From AP-15 sp963702685 (GTDB taxonomy: Bacteria > Pseudomonadota > Alphaproteobacteria > ATCC43930 > CGMCC-115725): 64,000 bases of DNA. The stretch is from positions 62,001 through 126,000 of the forward strand of contig CAVPDQ010000015.1 of NCBI GenBank assembly GCA_963702685.1. The letters are read 5' to 3'. The notes below the pieces were generated by a model. That model made no database searches, had not been told where the DNA came from, and saw only the letters and a list, made by a program, of their open reading frames with translations. A program made the translations under genes and the position numbers. Shown in pieces: positions 52,396 through 60,917 of the stretch. The number at the start of each line of letters is the position of its first letter. Positions within the stretch are counted from its first letter, which is position 1.

Positions 52396-52434
52396 CGCCC
52401 GCCTCTGTGACGGCCGTGTCTGTGACGTTCGATC
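52390..52434. repeat. 15-bp tandem repeat at the mnhG/mnhB junction
   Basis: CTGTGACGCCCGCCT (52390), CTGTGACGGCCGTGT (52405) and CTGTGACGTTCGATC (52420). Every unit holds GTGA; the first GTGA overlaps the mnhG stop, and all GTGs (52392, 52407, 52422) are in frame for mnhB. Confidence 0.85.
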
Positions 52435-53384
52435 GGGTGGCTCTCGATTGGGGGTTCGACGCGGGCCTCTGCCTCGTCATCCTTGCCGTCGCATTGTGGA
52501 CCGTTGCCGCGCGCAGCGCCTTCGCCGCGGTCATCGGCTTTGTCGCCTTCGGGCTGCTGCTGGCGCTCGCCTGGATGCGGCTCGCGGCCCCCGATGTGGC
52601 TCTGACCGAAGCCGCGATCGGCAGCGGCCTGACCGGCGGGCTGCTGGTCGGCGCCGCGAGCGCTCTGCGCGACACCGCGGCGGCGTCGGACGACGAGCAG
52701 CCGGGCGCCGGCCTTCGCCTTGCCGCGGTGGTATTGTGCCTGCTGCTTGCCGCCGGTCTCGCCGCGGTCGTGCTCGTATTGCCGCAACCCGCGCCCGGCT
52801 TGGCGCCAGCGGCGATGGCGCACCTCCCGGCGACCGGGCTCGGCAACCCGGTGACCGCCGTCTTGATGGCCTATCGGGCAATCGACACGCTGCTCGAAGT
52901 GGTGGTGCTGCTGCTGGCGCTGGTCGGCGTCTGGTCGCTCGCCGCAGACCGCTTGTGGGGCGGCCGGCCCGTGCTCGGCGGCAGCGGCGACCGCGACCGC
53001 ATGCTGGTGTTTCTCGGGCGGTTGCTGCCGCCGGCCGGGATCGTCGTGGCGATCCACATCTTTTGGATCGGATCGACCGCGCCCGGCGGCGAATTTCAGG
53101 GAGCGGCGATCCTCGCGGCAATGTGGGTGCTCGCGGCACTCGCCGGGCTTGCCGCCGCCCCCCCGGTGTGCCGCCGCCGGCCGCGGCTGCTGCTCGTCGT
53201 GGGGCCCGCGGTGTTTCTCGCGGTCGGGCTCGCCGGCTCGGTCTTTGCCGGCGCTTTCCTTGCCTATCCCGAGCCCTATGCCAAGCTGGTCATCCTGGCG
53301 ATCGAAATTCCGGTGACCTTGTCGATCGCGGCGATCCTGGCGCTGCTCGTCGCCGGCCCGCCGGCGCAGGCGGCACCGCAATGA
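52392..53384 (+). CDS. mnhB: Mrp antiporter fused DUF4040 (MnhA C-terminal/MbhD-E-like) and MnhB subunit
   Basis: About 320-330 residues depending on which repeated GTG (52392, 52407, 52416 or 52422) is used. Residues about 10-85 form a DUF4040/MbhD-type domain (VIGFVAFGLLLALAWMRLAA, PDVALTEAAIGSGLTGGLL); about 195-320 form MnhB (RLLPPAGIVVAIHIFWIGST, APGGEFQGAAILAAMWVL). In classical Mrp the first part is the C-terminus of the large MnhA; here MnhA is absent and the domain is joined to MnhB. Ion-conducting membrane subunit. Confidence 0.8.
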   Translation: MTPASVTAVSVTFDRVALDWGFDAGLCLVILAVALWTVAARSAFAAVIGFVAFGLLLALAWMRLAAPDVALTEAAIGSGLTGGLLVGAASALRDTAAASDDEQPGAGLRLAAVVLCLLLAAGLAAVVLVLPQPAPGLAPAAMAHLPATGLGNPVTAVLMAYRAIDTLLEVVVLLLALVGVWSLAADRLWGGRPVLGGSGDRDRMLVFLGRLLPPAGIVVAIHIFWIGSTAPGGEFQGAAILAAMWVLAALAGLAAAPPVCRRRPRLLLVVGPAVFLAVGLAGSVFAGAFLAYPEPYAKLVILAIEIPVTLSIAAILALLVAGPPAQAAPQ

Positions 53385-53716
53385 ATGCCGCGACCCCTTA
53401 CGGGCTCTTGGCCGCCGCGCTGGTCGGGCTCGGCCTTTTCGGCCTGATCGTCGAGCCGCAGCCGTTGCGCAAAATCCTCGCTTTCAACCTGCTCGGCGGC
53501 GGGGTGTTTGTGCTGCTCGGGGTGATCGCCCGCCGCGGTGCCGCAGCCGGTCTCGGCGGCGATCCGGTGCCGCAGGCGCTGGTCATCACCGCCATCGTCG
53601 TCGCCTTTGCCGCGACGGCGCTCGCGGTCGCGCTGATCCTGCGCCTGCGGCGCGCGGAGGCGCCCACCGCCGACACGCCCACCGCCGACACGCCCGCTGC
53701 CGACACCAGCTCCTGA
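53381..53716 (+). CDS. mnhC: Mrp antiporter subunit C (NuoK-like)
   Basis: 111 residues, ATGA overlap with mnhB. Three helices of the NuoK/MnhC type: GLLAAALVGLGLFGLIV, RKILAFNLLGGGVFVLLGVI, and QALVITAIVVAFAATALAVAL with the conserved PQALVLTAIVI-like motif. The C-terminus is a hydrophilic tail made by a 15-bp tandem repeat (TADTPTADTPAADT), probably non-essential. Confidence 0.88.
   Translation: MNAATPYGLLAAALVGLGLFGLIVEPQPLRKILAFNLLGGGVFVLLGVIARRGAAAGLGGDPVPQALVITAIVVAFAATALAVALILRLRRAEAPTADTPTADTPAADTSS
53662..53706. repeat. 15-bp tandem repeat encoding the MnhC tail
   Basis: GCCCACCGCCGACAC at 53662-53676 and 53677-53691 (identical), then GCCCGCTGCCGACAC at 53692-53706. Encodes PTADT-type repeats ending 10 bp before the mnhC stop. 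Confidence 0.9.
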
Positions 53717-53816
53717 TGATACTTCGCGGGGCCTATCCTCGGGCCGGCTTCGGGCCGGGCTCGCGGGCTCGTGACGTGAGCTTGGTGAAGCCCTTCGATT
53801 TCGACAACACGCCCTG

Positions 53817-55331
53817 ATGGACGCGACAGCCGGCGGATTTCTGCTCGTGCTGGCGATCGTGTTGCCGGTCGCCGCGGTGCTGCTGTCGCTGGCGCTCGGC
53901 GGGCGGGGCGCAGAGCGCGTCACGATAGCGCTGATGCCGGCCGGGCTCGCCCTCGCGCTCGCCATCGCGGTCTGCGTCTGGCGGGCAAGACGACCGCTGC
54001 AATACGTGATCGGCGGCTGGTCGCCGCCGCTCGGCGTAGCGCTGCGCGCCGATGGGCTGTCCGCGGCAATGGTCGTCGCCACGGCGGTGCTGGTCTGCGG
54101 CATCGGGCTCTTTGCACGCGGACAGTTCTCCGCCCCGCGCGGCGCGGAGGCGCGCGCTCCCTTCGTCTTCTGGACGTTGCTGCCGGCGGTGTGGGGAGCG
54201 CTGAACGCGGTCTTTCTCGGCGCCGATCTGTTCAACCTCTATGTCGCGCTCGAGCTGCTTACCTTCGCCGCGGTGCCGTTGGTGTCGCTCGACGGCCGCG
54301 CCGAGACTTTGGCGGCGGCCCTGCGCTACCTCGTTTTTGCTCTCTTCGGCTCGATCCTCTATCTGCTCGGCGCGGCGCTGATCTACGGCGCCTATGGCAC
54401 GCTCGACATCGCGCTCCTGTCGTCGCGGGTCCATGCCGGTCCGGCGGCCGTGGCGGCGTTGGCGTTGATGACCGCCGGATTATTGGCGAAGACGGCGCTC
54501 TATCCGCTGCATTTGTGGTTGCCGCCGGCCCATGCCGGCGCCCCCGCCGCGGCCAGCGCGGTGCTGTCGGGACTGGTCGTCAAAGCCCCGTTTTTTCTGA
54601 TAATCCGACTGTGGTTCGACGCCATGCCGGCGCTGCCCGACCGCGCGGCGGGTCAGCTGCTCGGCATCCTCGCGGCGGCGGCGATCCTGTTCGGAAGCGT
54701 TCTGGCTCTGCGCCAAGCGCGCTTGAAGCTGTTGATCGCCTATTCGACGGTGGCCCAGATCGGCTATCTGTTCCTGTTGTTCCCGCTCGCCGGCGGGCCG
54801 CAATGGGGCCGTCCGTGGAGCGCCACCGCATGGACCGGCGGCATCCTCCAGGCGCTCTCGCATGCCTTTGCCAAGGCCGCGATGTTTATGGCGGCGGGGC
54901 TGATCGCCGAGGCGCTCGGGCACGACCGGGTGGCCCGGCTCGCGGGCATCGGACCCGCCCTGCCGGTCACGGTGTTCGCGTTTGCGCTGGGCGGCGTGTC
55001 GCTGATGGGCCTGCCGCCGAGCGGCGGCTTCACGGCGAAGGCGATGCTGCTGACGGCCGCTGTCGGCGAGGGCCAGTGGTGGTGGGCGGTGGTCATCCTG
55101 ACGGGCGGGCTGCTCGCCGGCGGCTACGTCTTTCTGGTGTTGGCGCGCGCGCTGGCCGACCCGGGCGAGCCGCTGATCCTGCTCGCCAATATCTCGCTGG
55201 GCCGGCAGGCGGTGGCGCTGGCATTGGCGCTTTGCGCGGTGCTGCTCGGCTTTGTGCCGCTGCGCGAATTGCCCTTGCTGCTGATCGGCCGTCTCGCCGC
55301 GCCGGTTATCGGAATCTCCGCCGGTGATTAG
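53817..55331 (+). CDS. mnhD: Mrp antiporter subunit D (NuoN/NuoM-like)
   Basis: 504 residues, about 14 helices. Proton-translocation landmarks: VFLGADLFNLYVALELLTFA with the conserved Glu in TM5, LLAKTALYPLHLWLPPAHAG with Lys in TM7, APFFLIIRLWF, LLIAYSTVAQIGYLFLLF and SHAFAKAAMFMAAGLI with Lys in TM10. Typical MnhD. Starts at ATG 53817 after a 100-bp gap and overlaps the next gene by 8 bp. Confidence 0.88.
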   Translation: MDATAGGFLLVLAIVLPVAAVLLSLALGGRGAERVTIALMPAGLALALAIAVCVWRARRPLQYVIGGWSPPLGVALRADGLSAAMVVATAVLVCGIGLFARGQFSAPRGAEARAPFVFWTLLPAVWGALNAVFLGADLFNLYVALELLTFAAVPLVSLDGRAETLAAALRYLVFALFGSILYLLGAALIYGAYGTLDIALLSSRVHAGPAAVAALALMTAGLLAKTALYPLHLWLPPAHAGAPAAASAVLSGLVVKAPFFLIIRLWFDAMPALPDRAAGQLLGILAAAAILFGSVLALRQARLKLLIAYSTVAQIGYLFLLFPLAGGPQWGRPWSATAWTGGILQALSHAFAKAAMFMAAGLIAEALGHDRVARLAGIGPALPVTVFAFALGGVSLMGLPPSGGFTAKAMLLTAAVGEGQWWWAVVILTGGLLAGGYVFLVLARALADPGEPLILLANISLGRQAVALALALCAVLLGFVPLRELPLLLIGRLAAPVIGISAGD

Positions 55332-56955
55332 CGCCGATGCGCTCCTCGTGGCCGCGCTCGCCCTGCCGCTGGCGATGCTCGCGGCCTGCGTGTCACCCGC
55401 AGCGCGAGCGCGAATGCCGCCATTGCTGGCGCTGGCGCCGGCACCCGCCCTTGCCGCTGCATTCCTCGCTCCGGGCGGCGCGTCGCTGGTGCTGCTGCCG
55501 CCGCCGCTGCGCACGACCCTGACGCTCGACCGGCCCGGGGCGATATTGCTCGGCTCGACGGCGCTGCTGTGGATCGTCGCCGGCGCCTATGCCGCGGTGT
55601 CTTTGCGCGGCCGGCCCGACACCGGTCGCTTTGCCGAATGGTGGCTGCTGACGCTTTCGGGCAGCCTCGGGGTCTTCATGGCCGCCGATCTCGTCAGCTT
55701 CTACCTGACCTATTCGATCGTCAGCCTGGCGGGGTGGGGCCTCGTCGTGCATGACGGCGACCCCGCCTCCCGGCGCGCCGGCGGCGTCTACCTGGCGCTC
55801 GCGGTGCTGGGCGAGGCGTTGCTGCTGATGGCGTTCGTGTTCATGGCGGAAGCCGTGCCGAGCGGCAGCCTCGCGATCCGCGACGCGGTCGCCGCCCTCC
55901 CGGCAGCGCCGTGGCGCGACGCGGCCCTGGCGCTGCTGCTGCTCGGCTTCGGCCTCAAAATCGGGCTCGTGCCGGGGCATGTGTGGATGCCGCTCGCCTA
56001 TACGGCGGCCCCGATCCCCGCCGCCGCGGCGCTGAGCGGCGCGGCGGTCAAAGCCGGGGTGATCGGACTGATCCGTTTTTTGCCGTTCGGCACGGCGATG
56101 CCGGGCTGGGGCGAAGCGCTGGCCGCGGCCGGGCTGTTCTCGGCGTTCTACGGGGTTGCCGTCGGCCTCACCCAAGACAACCCGAAGACGGTGCTGGCCT
56201 ATTCGAGCGTCAGCCAGATGGGGCTGCTGGCGGCCGCGCTCGGCATGGGCTGGGCGGCGGGCAATTCCGGCGCTGTCACCAGCGTGAGCTTCGCAGCGGC
56301 AAACCATGTCCTGGTCAAGGGCGCGCTGTTTCTTGCGATCGGCCTCGCTGCCGCGAGCCGGCCGCGGCTGTGGCCGGTTTTGCTGCCGGCGGCGGTGTTG
56401 GCGCTGGGGCTCGGCGGGCTGCCCCTGACCGGCGGCGCCTTGGCCAAGCTGGCGCTCAAGCCCGAGCTGGGTCAAGGTTTCGTCGGCGCATTGGCCGCTC
56501 TGGCCGCCGCTGGCAGCATCCTGCTGATGCTGCATTTCCTGCGCCGCCTGGCGGTGCTCCGTGGAGCAGCGCCCGCAAGCGCAGCGCCGGCCAGGCTAAC
56601 CGCACTCTGGCTCGTGGCGGCGTTTGCGTCGCTCGCGCTGCCCTGGCTCCTCTTCCCGCTGGCCGGCACCGGAGCGCGGCTCGACGCGCTCGCCCCGGCG
56701 GCGCTATGGGCGGGGGTGTGGCCGGTTCTGGTCGGCGCTGCCATAGCCGCTGGGCTGCAGCGCTCGGGTTGGCGACCGCCGCGGGTGCCGCCCGGCGACA
56801 TCGTGGTTGCCGGTGAAGCCGCCTTCCGGGCTGCCGCCAAAGGTGCCGATGCGGTCGAGCGGCTCGACCAGACGCTGCGGCGATGGCCCGTCGCCTGCCT
56901 GTCGCTCGTGGTGCTGGTGGTGCTGCTCGCCGCCGCTCTCTGGGCGCAGCGCTGA
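55324..56955 (+). CDS. Second antiporter-like subunit (NuoL/N- or MnhA-N-like)
   Basis: 543 residues from GTG 55324. Complex-I-type antiporter fold: GVFMAADLVSFYLTYSIVSLAGW, FGLKIGLVPGHVWMPLAYTAAP with Lys in TM7, KTVLAYSSVSQMGLLAAALG, and ANHVLVKGALFLAIGL with the TM12 Lys. It may replace the missing N-terminal part of MnhA as second proton channel. The final about 90 residues include an extra helix (SLVVLVVLLAAALWA). Family placement between MnhA-N and MnhD is uncertain. Confidence 0.78.
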   Translation: MISADALLVAALALPLAMLAACVSPAARARMPPLLALAPAPALAAAFLAPGGASLVLLPPPLRTTLTLDRPGAILLGSTALLWIVAGAYAAVSLRGRPDTGRFAEWWLLTLSGSLGVFMAADLVSFYLTYSIVSLAGWGLVVHDGDPASRRAGGVYLALAVLGEALLLMAFVFMAEAVPSGSLAIRDAVAALPAAPWRDAALALLLLGFGLKIGLVPGHVWMPLAYTAAPIPAAAALSGAAVKAGVIGLIRFLPFGTAMPGWGEALAAAGLFSAFYGVAVGLTQDNPKTVLAYSSVSQMGLLAAALGMGWAAGNSGAVTSVSFAAANHVLVKGALFLAIGLAAASRPRLWPVLLPAAVLALGLGGLPLTGGALAKLALKPELGQGFVGALAALAAAGSILLMLHFLRRLAVLRGAAPASAAPARLTALWLVAAFASLALPWLLFPLAGTGARLDALAPAALWAGVWPVLVGAAIAAGLQRSGWRPPRVPPGDIVVAGEAAFRAAAKGADAVERLDQTLRRWPVACLSLVVLVVLLAAALWAQR

Positions 56956-57100
56956 ACCTCGGCGCCGGGGTCCCGTCGCGGCCTTCGACAAACCGCCGCC
57001 CCCGCTGCCAGGCCCGGCGGCGCGGCGCGGGACGCCTTCACAGCGGCGATTTGGAGTGCTACGCTGGTCCCGACCCTCTTCATCCGTGGAGAAGCGCCCC

Positions 57101-57304
57101 GTGCAAGTCCTCGTCCGCGACAACAACGTCGATCAGGCCCTGCGCGCCTTGAAGAAAAAAATGCAGCGCGAGGGTGTGTTTCGTGAAATGAAGCTGCGGC
57201 GCAGTTACGAAAAACCTTCCGAGCGCCGCGCCCGCGAGCGTGCCGAGGCGGTCCGCCGCTACCGCAAGCTCTTGCGCAAGCGCATGGAGCGCGAGGGCTA
57301 CTGA
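57101..57304 (+). CDS. rpsU: 30S ribosomal protein S21
   Basis: 67 residues from GTG 57101 with GGAG upstream. QVLVRDNNVDQALRALKKKM and REGVFREMKLRRSYEKPSERRARE are diagnostic of bS21. Very basic, as expected. A hairpin (GCCCGC-GTGCA-GCGGGC, 57313-57329) follows the stop and may end or protect the transcript, although no T-run is present. Confidence 0.95.
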   Translation: MQVLVRDNNVDQALRALKKKMQREGVFREMKLRRSYEKPSERRARERAEAVRRYRKLLRKRMEREGY

Positions 57305-57554
57305 GGCACCCAGCCCGCGTGCAGCGGGCCGGGGCACGACGGGCCAGCCCGAACCGAAAGTCGAGCCGCAGGGGCTTTCCGCCGCTCACGAAGAATTGTC
57401 GATCAGATCAAAGGGCGGCAGATCAAGCGGCTGAAAGGCGATTCCAGCCAGATCCGGGCCGACTGGCGGGCGAGCGGATTGCCCAGGACAGCACAACGGG
57501 ATAGAAAGCGCCCGAATCCGCACACCTCGCTCGGGCGGAACAGGGAGCCAAAAA

Positions 57555-58835
57555 ATGCACACCACATCGCGCCGCGGTTTCTTGCAGCTTGCGGGCGCCG
57601 GGGCCGTGGGCGCCGCACTCGGGGCACAGCCCGCCGCGGCGCAGCAAAAGACCATCACCGTGCTGCACGAAAGCTCGTTCATCAAGCCCTACGACGAGTA
57701 TTTCCAGAACAAGCTCGCTCCGGCCTATGAAAAGGAAACCGGGGTCAAGGTCGTCTACGAGACGACCAGCGTCGGCAGCTTGCCGACCCGCGTCAGCGCC
57801 ATCGCCGAGACCGGCTCGGGCGCCGACATCACGATGAACATCACCTTGATGCCGTTTCTGTTCGCCGACAAATATGTCGATGTCTCCGACCTCGCCGAAG
57901 AGATCGGCAAAAAGCAGGGCGGCTGGTATCCCGCCGGCAAGGAGTCGGTATTTGTCGACGGCAAATGGAAGGCGATGCCGTTCAGCAATATCGGCCAATT
58001 GATGAATTGGCGCACCGATTGGTTCGCCGAAGTCGGGTTCAAGAAATTCCCCGAGACCTGGGACGAGCTTTATGACGCCGGCAAAAAACTGAAGGCAAAG
58101 GGCCACCCGCTCGGTTTCGAACTGGGCCACGGCTTTGGCGACAACCACGGCTGGCTCTATCCGCTCTTGTGGTCCTATGGCGGGCACGAGGTCGAGGCCG
58201 ACGGCAAGACCGTCTCGATCGATTCCGCCGAGACCGCCCGCGCCGTCGATTACTGCCGCAAATTGTTCAAGGACGCGATCCTCGAAGACTGTCTCGGCTG
58301 GACCGACGTCAGCAACAACAAGGCCTATCTTTCCGAGCAGATCTCGTGCACCAACAATGCCGAGAGCATTCTCTTCGTCGCCAAGCGCGACTTTCCCGAC
58401 ATCGCCAAGGTCACCCAGCAATCGCTGAACCCCGCCGGGCCGAAGGGGCGGTTCCACTTTCTGAACCCGATCAGCCATTCGATCTTCAGCTTCTCGCCGG
58501 TCAAGGAGGAGGCGCGCGCCTTCATGCGCTGGCTGATGGACGAGAAGCAGCTCGGCGGCTGGTATGCGGTGGCCGACAGCTATTATCAGCCGTTGCTGCA
58601 CGGCTATGACGAGGCGGCGATGTGGACGGTCGAGCCGCGCAACATCCCCTACCGCGCGGCACTCGTCGATGCGCATCTGCCGGGTTGGCCCGCACCCCCC
58701 GACAGCCGGCTGGCCGAGGTCGTCGCCAAATACGTCGTCATCGACATGTTCGCCAAGGCGTGCACCGGCAACTCGACCAAGGACGTGATCAAAAACGCCG
58801 AAACCCAGCTCAAAGGCATCTACCGCACCGCCTGA
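57555..58835 (+). CDS. Sugar-type ABC transporter substrate-binding protein (family 1), Tat-exported
   Basis: 426 residues with a twin-arginine signal (TTSRRGFLQLAGAGAVGAAL..AQPAAA). Mature sequence is extracellular solute-binding family 1: FQNKLAPAYEKETGVKVVYE, GADITMNITLMPFLFADKYV, MNWRTDWFAEVGFKKFPETW and FMRWLMDEKQLGGWYAVADSYY. It should deliver a carbohydrate or related solute to the permeases at 59134 and 60069. A repeat-rich 298-bp gap follows. Ligand unknown. Confidence 0.9.
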   Translation: MHTTSRRGFLQLAGAGAVGAALGAQPAAAQQKTITVLHESSFIKPYDEYFQNKLAPAYEKETGVKVVYETTSVGSLPTRVSAIAETGSGADITMNITLMPFLFADKYVDVSDLAEEIGKKQGGWYPAGKESVFVDGKWKAMPFSNIGQLMNWRTDWFAEVGFKKFPETWDELYDAGKKLKAKGHPLGFELGHGFGDNHGWLYPLLWSYGGHEVEADGKTVSIDSAETARAVDYCRKLFKDAILEDCLGWTDVSNNKAYLSEQISCTNNAESILFVAKRDFPDIAKVTQQSLNPAGPKGRFHFLNPISHSIFSFSPVKEEARAFMRWLMDEKQLGGWYAVADSYYQPLLHGYDEAAMWTVEPRNIPYRAALVDAHLPGWPAPPDSRLAEVVAKYVVIDMFAKACTGNSTKDVIKNAETQLKGIYRTA

Positions 58836-59133
58836 GCGGCCGGATGGACCGCGCGCCGTCGATTTTGCATGCGGCCTGCGCCAAGGCTCCGGGACATGCG
58901 TCTCGCCCCTCTCCGCCCGCTCGGGGGGAGAGGGAGGGGCCCATCGCGCAGCGATGGGAGGGTGAGGTGGGCGCAGGCGAGCGCTCTGGCATCCCCCACC
59001 CCGGATCAAGTCCGGGGCAGGCTCTCACCCCGACCCTCTCCGCCCCCAAGGACGGAGAGGGAGGTATTCCGACCCCCCGGCTCGTCGCCGGGTCGGTGCT
59101 TATCCTAGCCTGCGCCCACAATTTGGCACGGCG
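58836..59133. repeat. Hairpin-rich intergenic repeat between binding protein and permease genes
   Basis: No gene. Several perfect stems: CCCTCTCC/GGAGAGGG (58907-58914 with 58927-58934), CCCATCGC-GCA-GCGATGGG (58940-58958), CCCCGGA-TCAAG-TCCGGGG (58999-59017) and CCCTCTCCG/CGGAGAGGG (59034-59042 with 59053-59061). This CCCTCTCC..GGGAGAGGG type of intergenic repeat is widespread in bacteria. In this position it could stabilise the binding-protein mRNA and lower permease expression. Confidence 0.75.
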
Positions 59134-60069
59134 ATGACGGACCGCACCGACCCCCTGATCGCGGTGGCGCCGCGGGTGCGCCGGCGGCCGCGTTCGCTCG
59201 GCGCCTGGCTCGACCGCGAAAGCGTGTTCAGCTGGCTGCTGATGGCGCCGCCGATGCTGTTTCTGGTCGGCTTTGTCGGCTACCCGTTCTGCTACGGGAT
59301 CTGGCTCAGCCTCCAGCACCGGCCGGTGGCGCAGCCGGGCACCTTTGTCGGGCTGACGAATTTCGTCACCAATTTTCACGACCCGATCTTCTGGCGGGTC
59401 GCGTTCAACACCTTTTTCTACACGATCGTCGCGACGGTCCTGAAGATGGTCGGCGGGCTGGCGCTCGCGGTGGCGATGAACCAGGCATTCCGCGCGAAAA
59501 ACCTGATCCGTGCGCTGCTGCTGCTGCCGTTTATCGTGCCGACGGTGTTGAGCACGGTCGCCTGGATGTGGATCCTCGACCCGGCTTTCAGCGTCCTCAA
59601 CTGGTTTCTGATCATGCTCGGGATGCCGCCGCCCGGGCCTTCCTGGCTCGGCAACCCGAAGCTGGCGATGGCCTCGATCATCTTTATCAATACCTGGCGC
59701 GGCCTGCCCTTTTACGGCATCACGTTGCTCGCCGGCTTGCAGACCGTGCCGCCCGAATTGCACGAGGCGGCGACGATCGACGGCGCCGGCGGCTGGCAGC
59801 GCTTTCGCTACGTGACGTTGCCGTTATTGCAGCCGATCATTTTGATCGTCACCCTGTTCTCGGTGATCTTCACCTTTGCCGACTTTCAGCTCGTCTATGT
59901 CTTGACCCATGGCGGCCCGCAAAACGCCACCAACCTTTTCGCCACCTACGCCTTCGACATGGCGATGGGCGCGGGCCAGCTCGGTCTCGGCGCCTCGATC
60001 GCGCTGGCGATGCTGCCGGCGCTGGCGATCCTGATCGTCGCCTTGACGATCTATCTGCGGCGGCGCTGA
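59134..60069 (+). CDS. Sugar-type ABC transporter permease 1
   Basis: 311 residues, six helices. N-terminal cytoplasmic stretch RRRPRSLGAWLDRESVFSW then LLMAPPMLFLVGFVGYPF; permease EAA loop EAATIDGAGGWQRFRYV; VIFTFADFQLVYVLTHGGP is typical of MalF/UgpA-class subunits. Pairs with the next gene (TGATG overlap). No ATPase gene follows in the window's cluster. Confidence 0.92.
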   Translation: MTDRTDPLIAVAPRVRRRPRSLGAWLDRESVFSWLLMAPPMLFLVGFVGYPFCYGIWLSLQHRPVAQPGTFVGLTNFVTNFHDPIFWRVAFNTFFYTIVATVLKMVGGLALAVAMNQAFRAKNLIRALLLLPFIVPTVLSTVAWMWILDPAFSVLNWFLIMLGMPPPGPSWLGNPKLAMASIIFINTWRGLPFYGITLLAGLQTVPPELHEAATIDGAGGWQRFRYVTLPLLQPIILIVTLFSVIFTFADFQLVYVLTHGGPQNATNLFATYAFDMAMGAGQLGLGASIALAMLPALAILIVALTIYLRRR

Positions 60070-60914
60070 TGGTCACCGGCTACGGCCCGATCGAGCGCAC
60101 CGTGCGGGTGTGGCTGCCGGTCCTGTTCTTTTTGATACTCGCGCTGTTCCCGTTTTATTGGATGGCGATCACGTCGCTCAAGCCCAATGCGGAGCTTTAC
60201 AACCGTCACATCATGCCGTTGATGGTGTTTCACCCGACGCTCAAGCACTACGTCGATCTGTTGACCCAGACCAGCTTTCTGCGCTGGACCTGGAACACGA
60301 TGCTGGTCGCGGTGGTGTCGACCGCGATCTCGCTCGTCTTTGGCGCCATGCTCGCCTATCCCTTGGCGCGGATGCGCTTTGCCGGCGCCGGGCTGATCGC
60401 GACGACGGTGGCGGCGGTCTACCTGGTGCCGCAGCCGCTGCTCTTTATCCCGCTCGCCGACCTCGTCAACCGCCTCGGTCTCGGCAACACCCTGAGCGCG
60501 GTGATCTTGACCTATCCGACGATGCTGGTGCCGTTTTGCGCCTGGCTGCTGCTCGGCTATTTCAAGACCGTGCCAAAGGAATTGGAGGAGGCGGCGCGGA
60601 TCGACGGCGCCAGCCGCCTGCAGACGATGCGCCAGATCTTTCTGCCCTTGTGCACGCCGGGCTTTATCTCTGCCGGAATCTTCGCCTTTACCCTGTCGCA
60701 GAACGAGTTTCTCTACGCGCTGATCTTTTTGACCAAGACCTCGGTGCGCACGGTGCCGGTCGGGGTCATCGCCGAATTGATCCGGGGCGACGTGTTTTAT
60801 TGGGGCCAGCTGATGGCCGGGGCGCTTTTGGGATCGATCCCGGTCGCGATCATCTACTCGTTTTTTGTCGAGCATTACGTCGCCGGCCTGACCTCGGGGT
60901 CGGTCAAGGGCTAG
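60069..60914 (+). CDS. Sugar-type ABC transporter permease 2
   Basis: 281 residues, six helices. RVWLPVLFFLILALFPFYWM, FGAMLAYPLARMRFAG, YLVPQPLLFIPLADLVNRLG, the EAA loop EEAARIDGASRLQTMRQI and FTLSQNEFLYALIFLTK mark the MalG class. ATG overlaps the previous stop. The stop lies 4 bp before the TTG of panC, so panC is probably on the same transcript. Confidence 0.92.
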   Translation: MVTGYGPIERTVRVWLPVLFFLILALFPFYWMAITSLKPNAELYNRHIMPLMVFHPTLKHYVDLLTQTSFLRWTWNTMLVAVVSTAISLVFGAMLAYPLARMRFAGAGLIATTVAAVYLVPQPLLFIPLADLVNRLGLGNTLSAVILTYPTMLVPFCAWLLLGYFKTVPKELEEAARIDGASRLQTMRQIFLPLCTPGFISAGIFAFTLSQNEFLYALIFLTKTSVRTVPVGVIAELIRGDVFYWGQLMAGALLGSIPVAIIYSFFVEHYVAGLTSGSVKG

Positions 60915-60917
60915 GCC

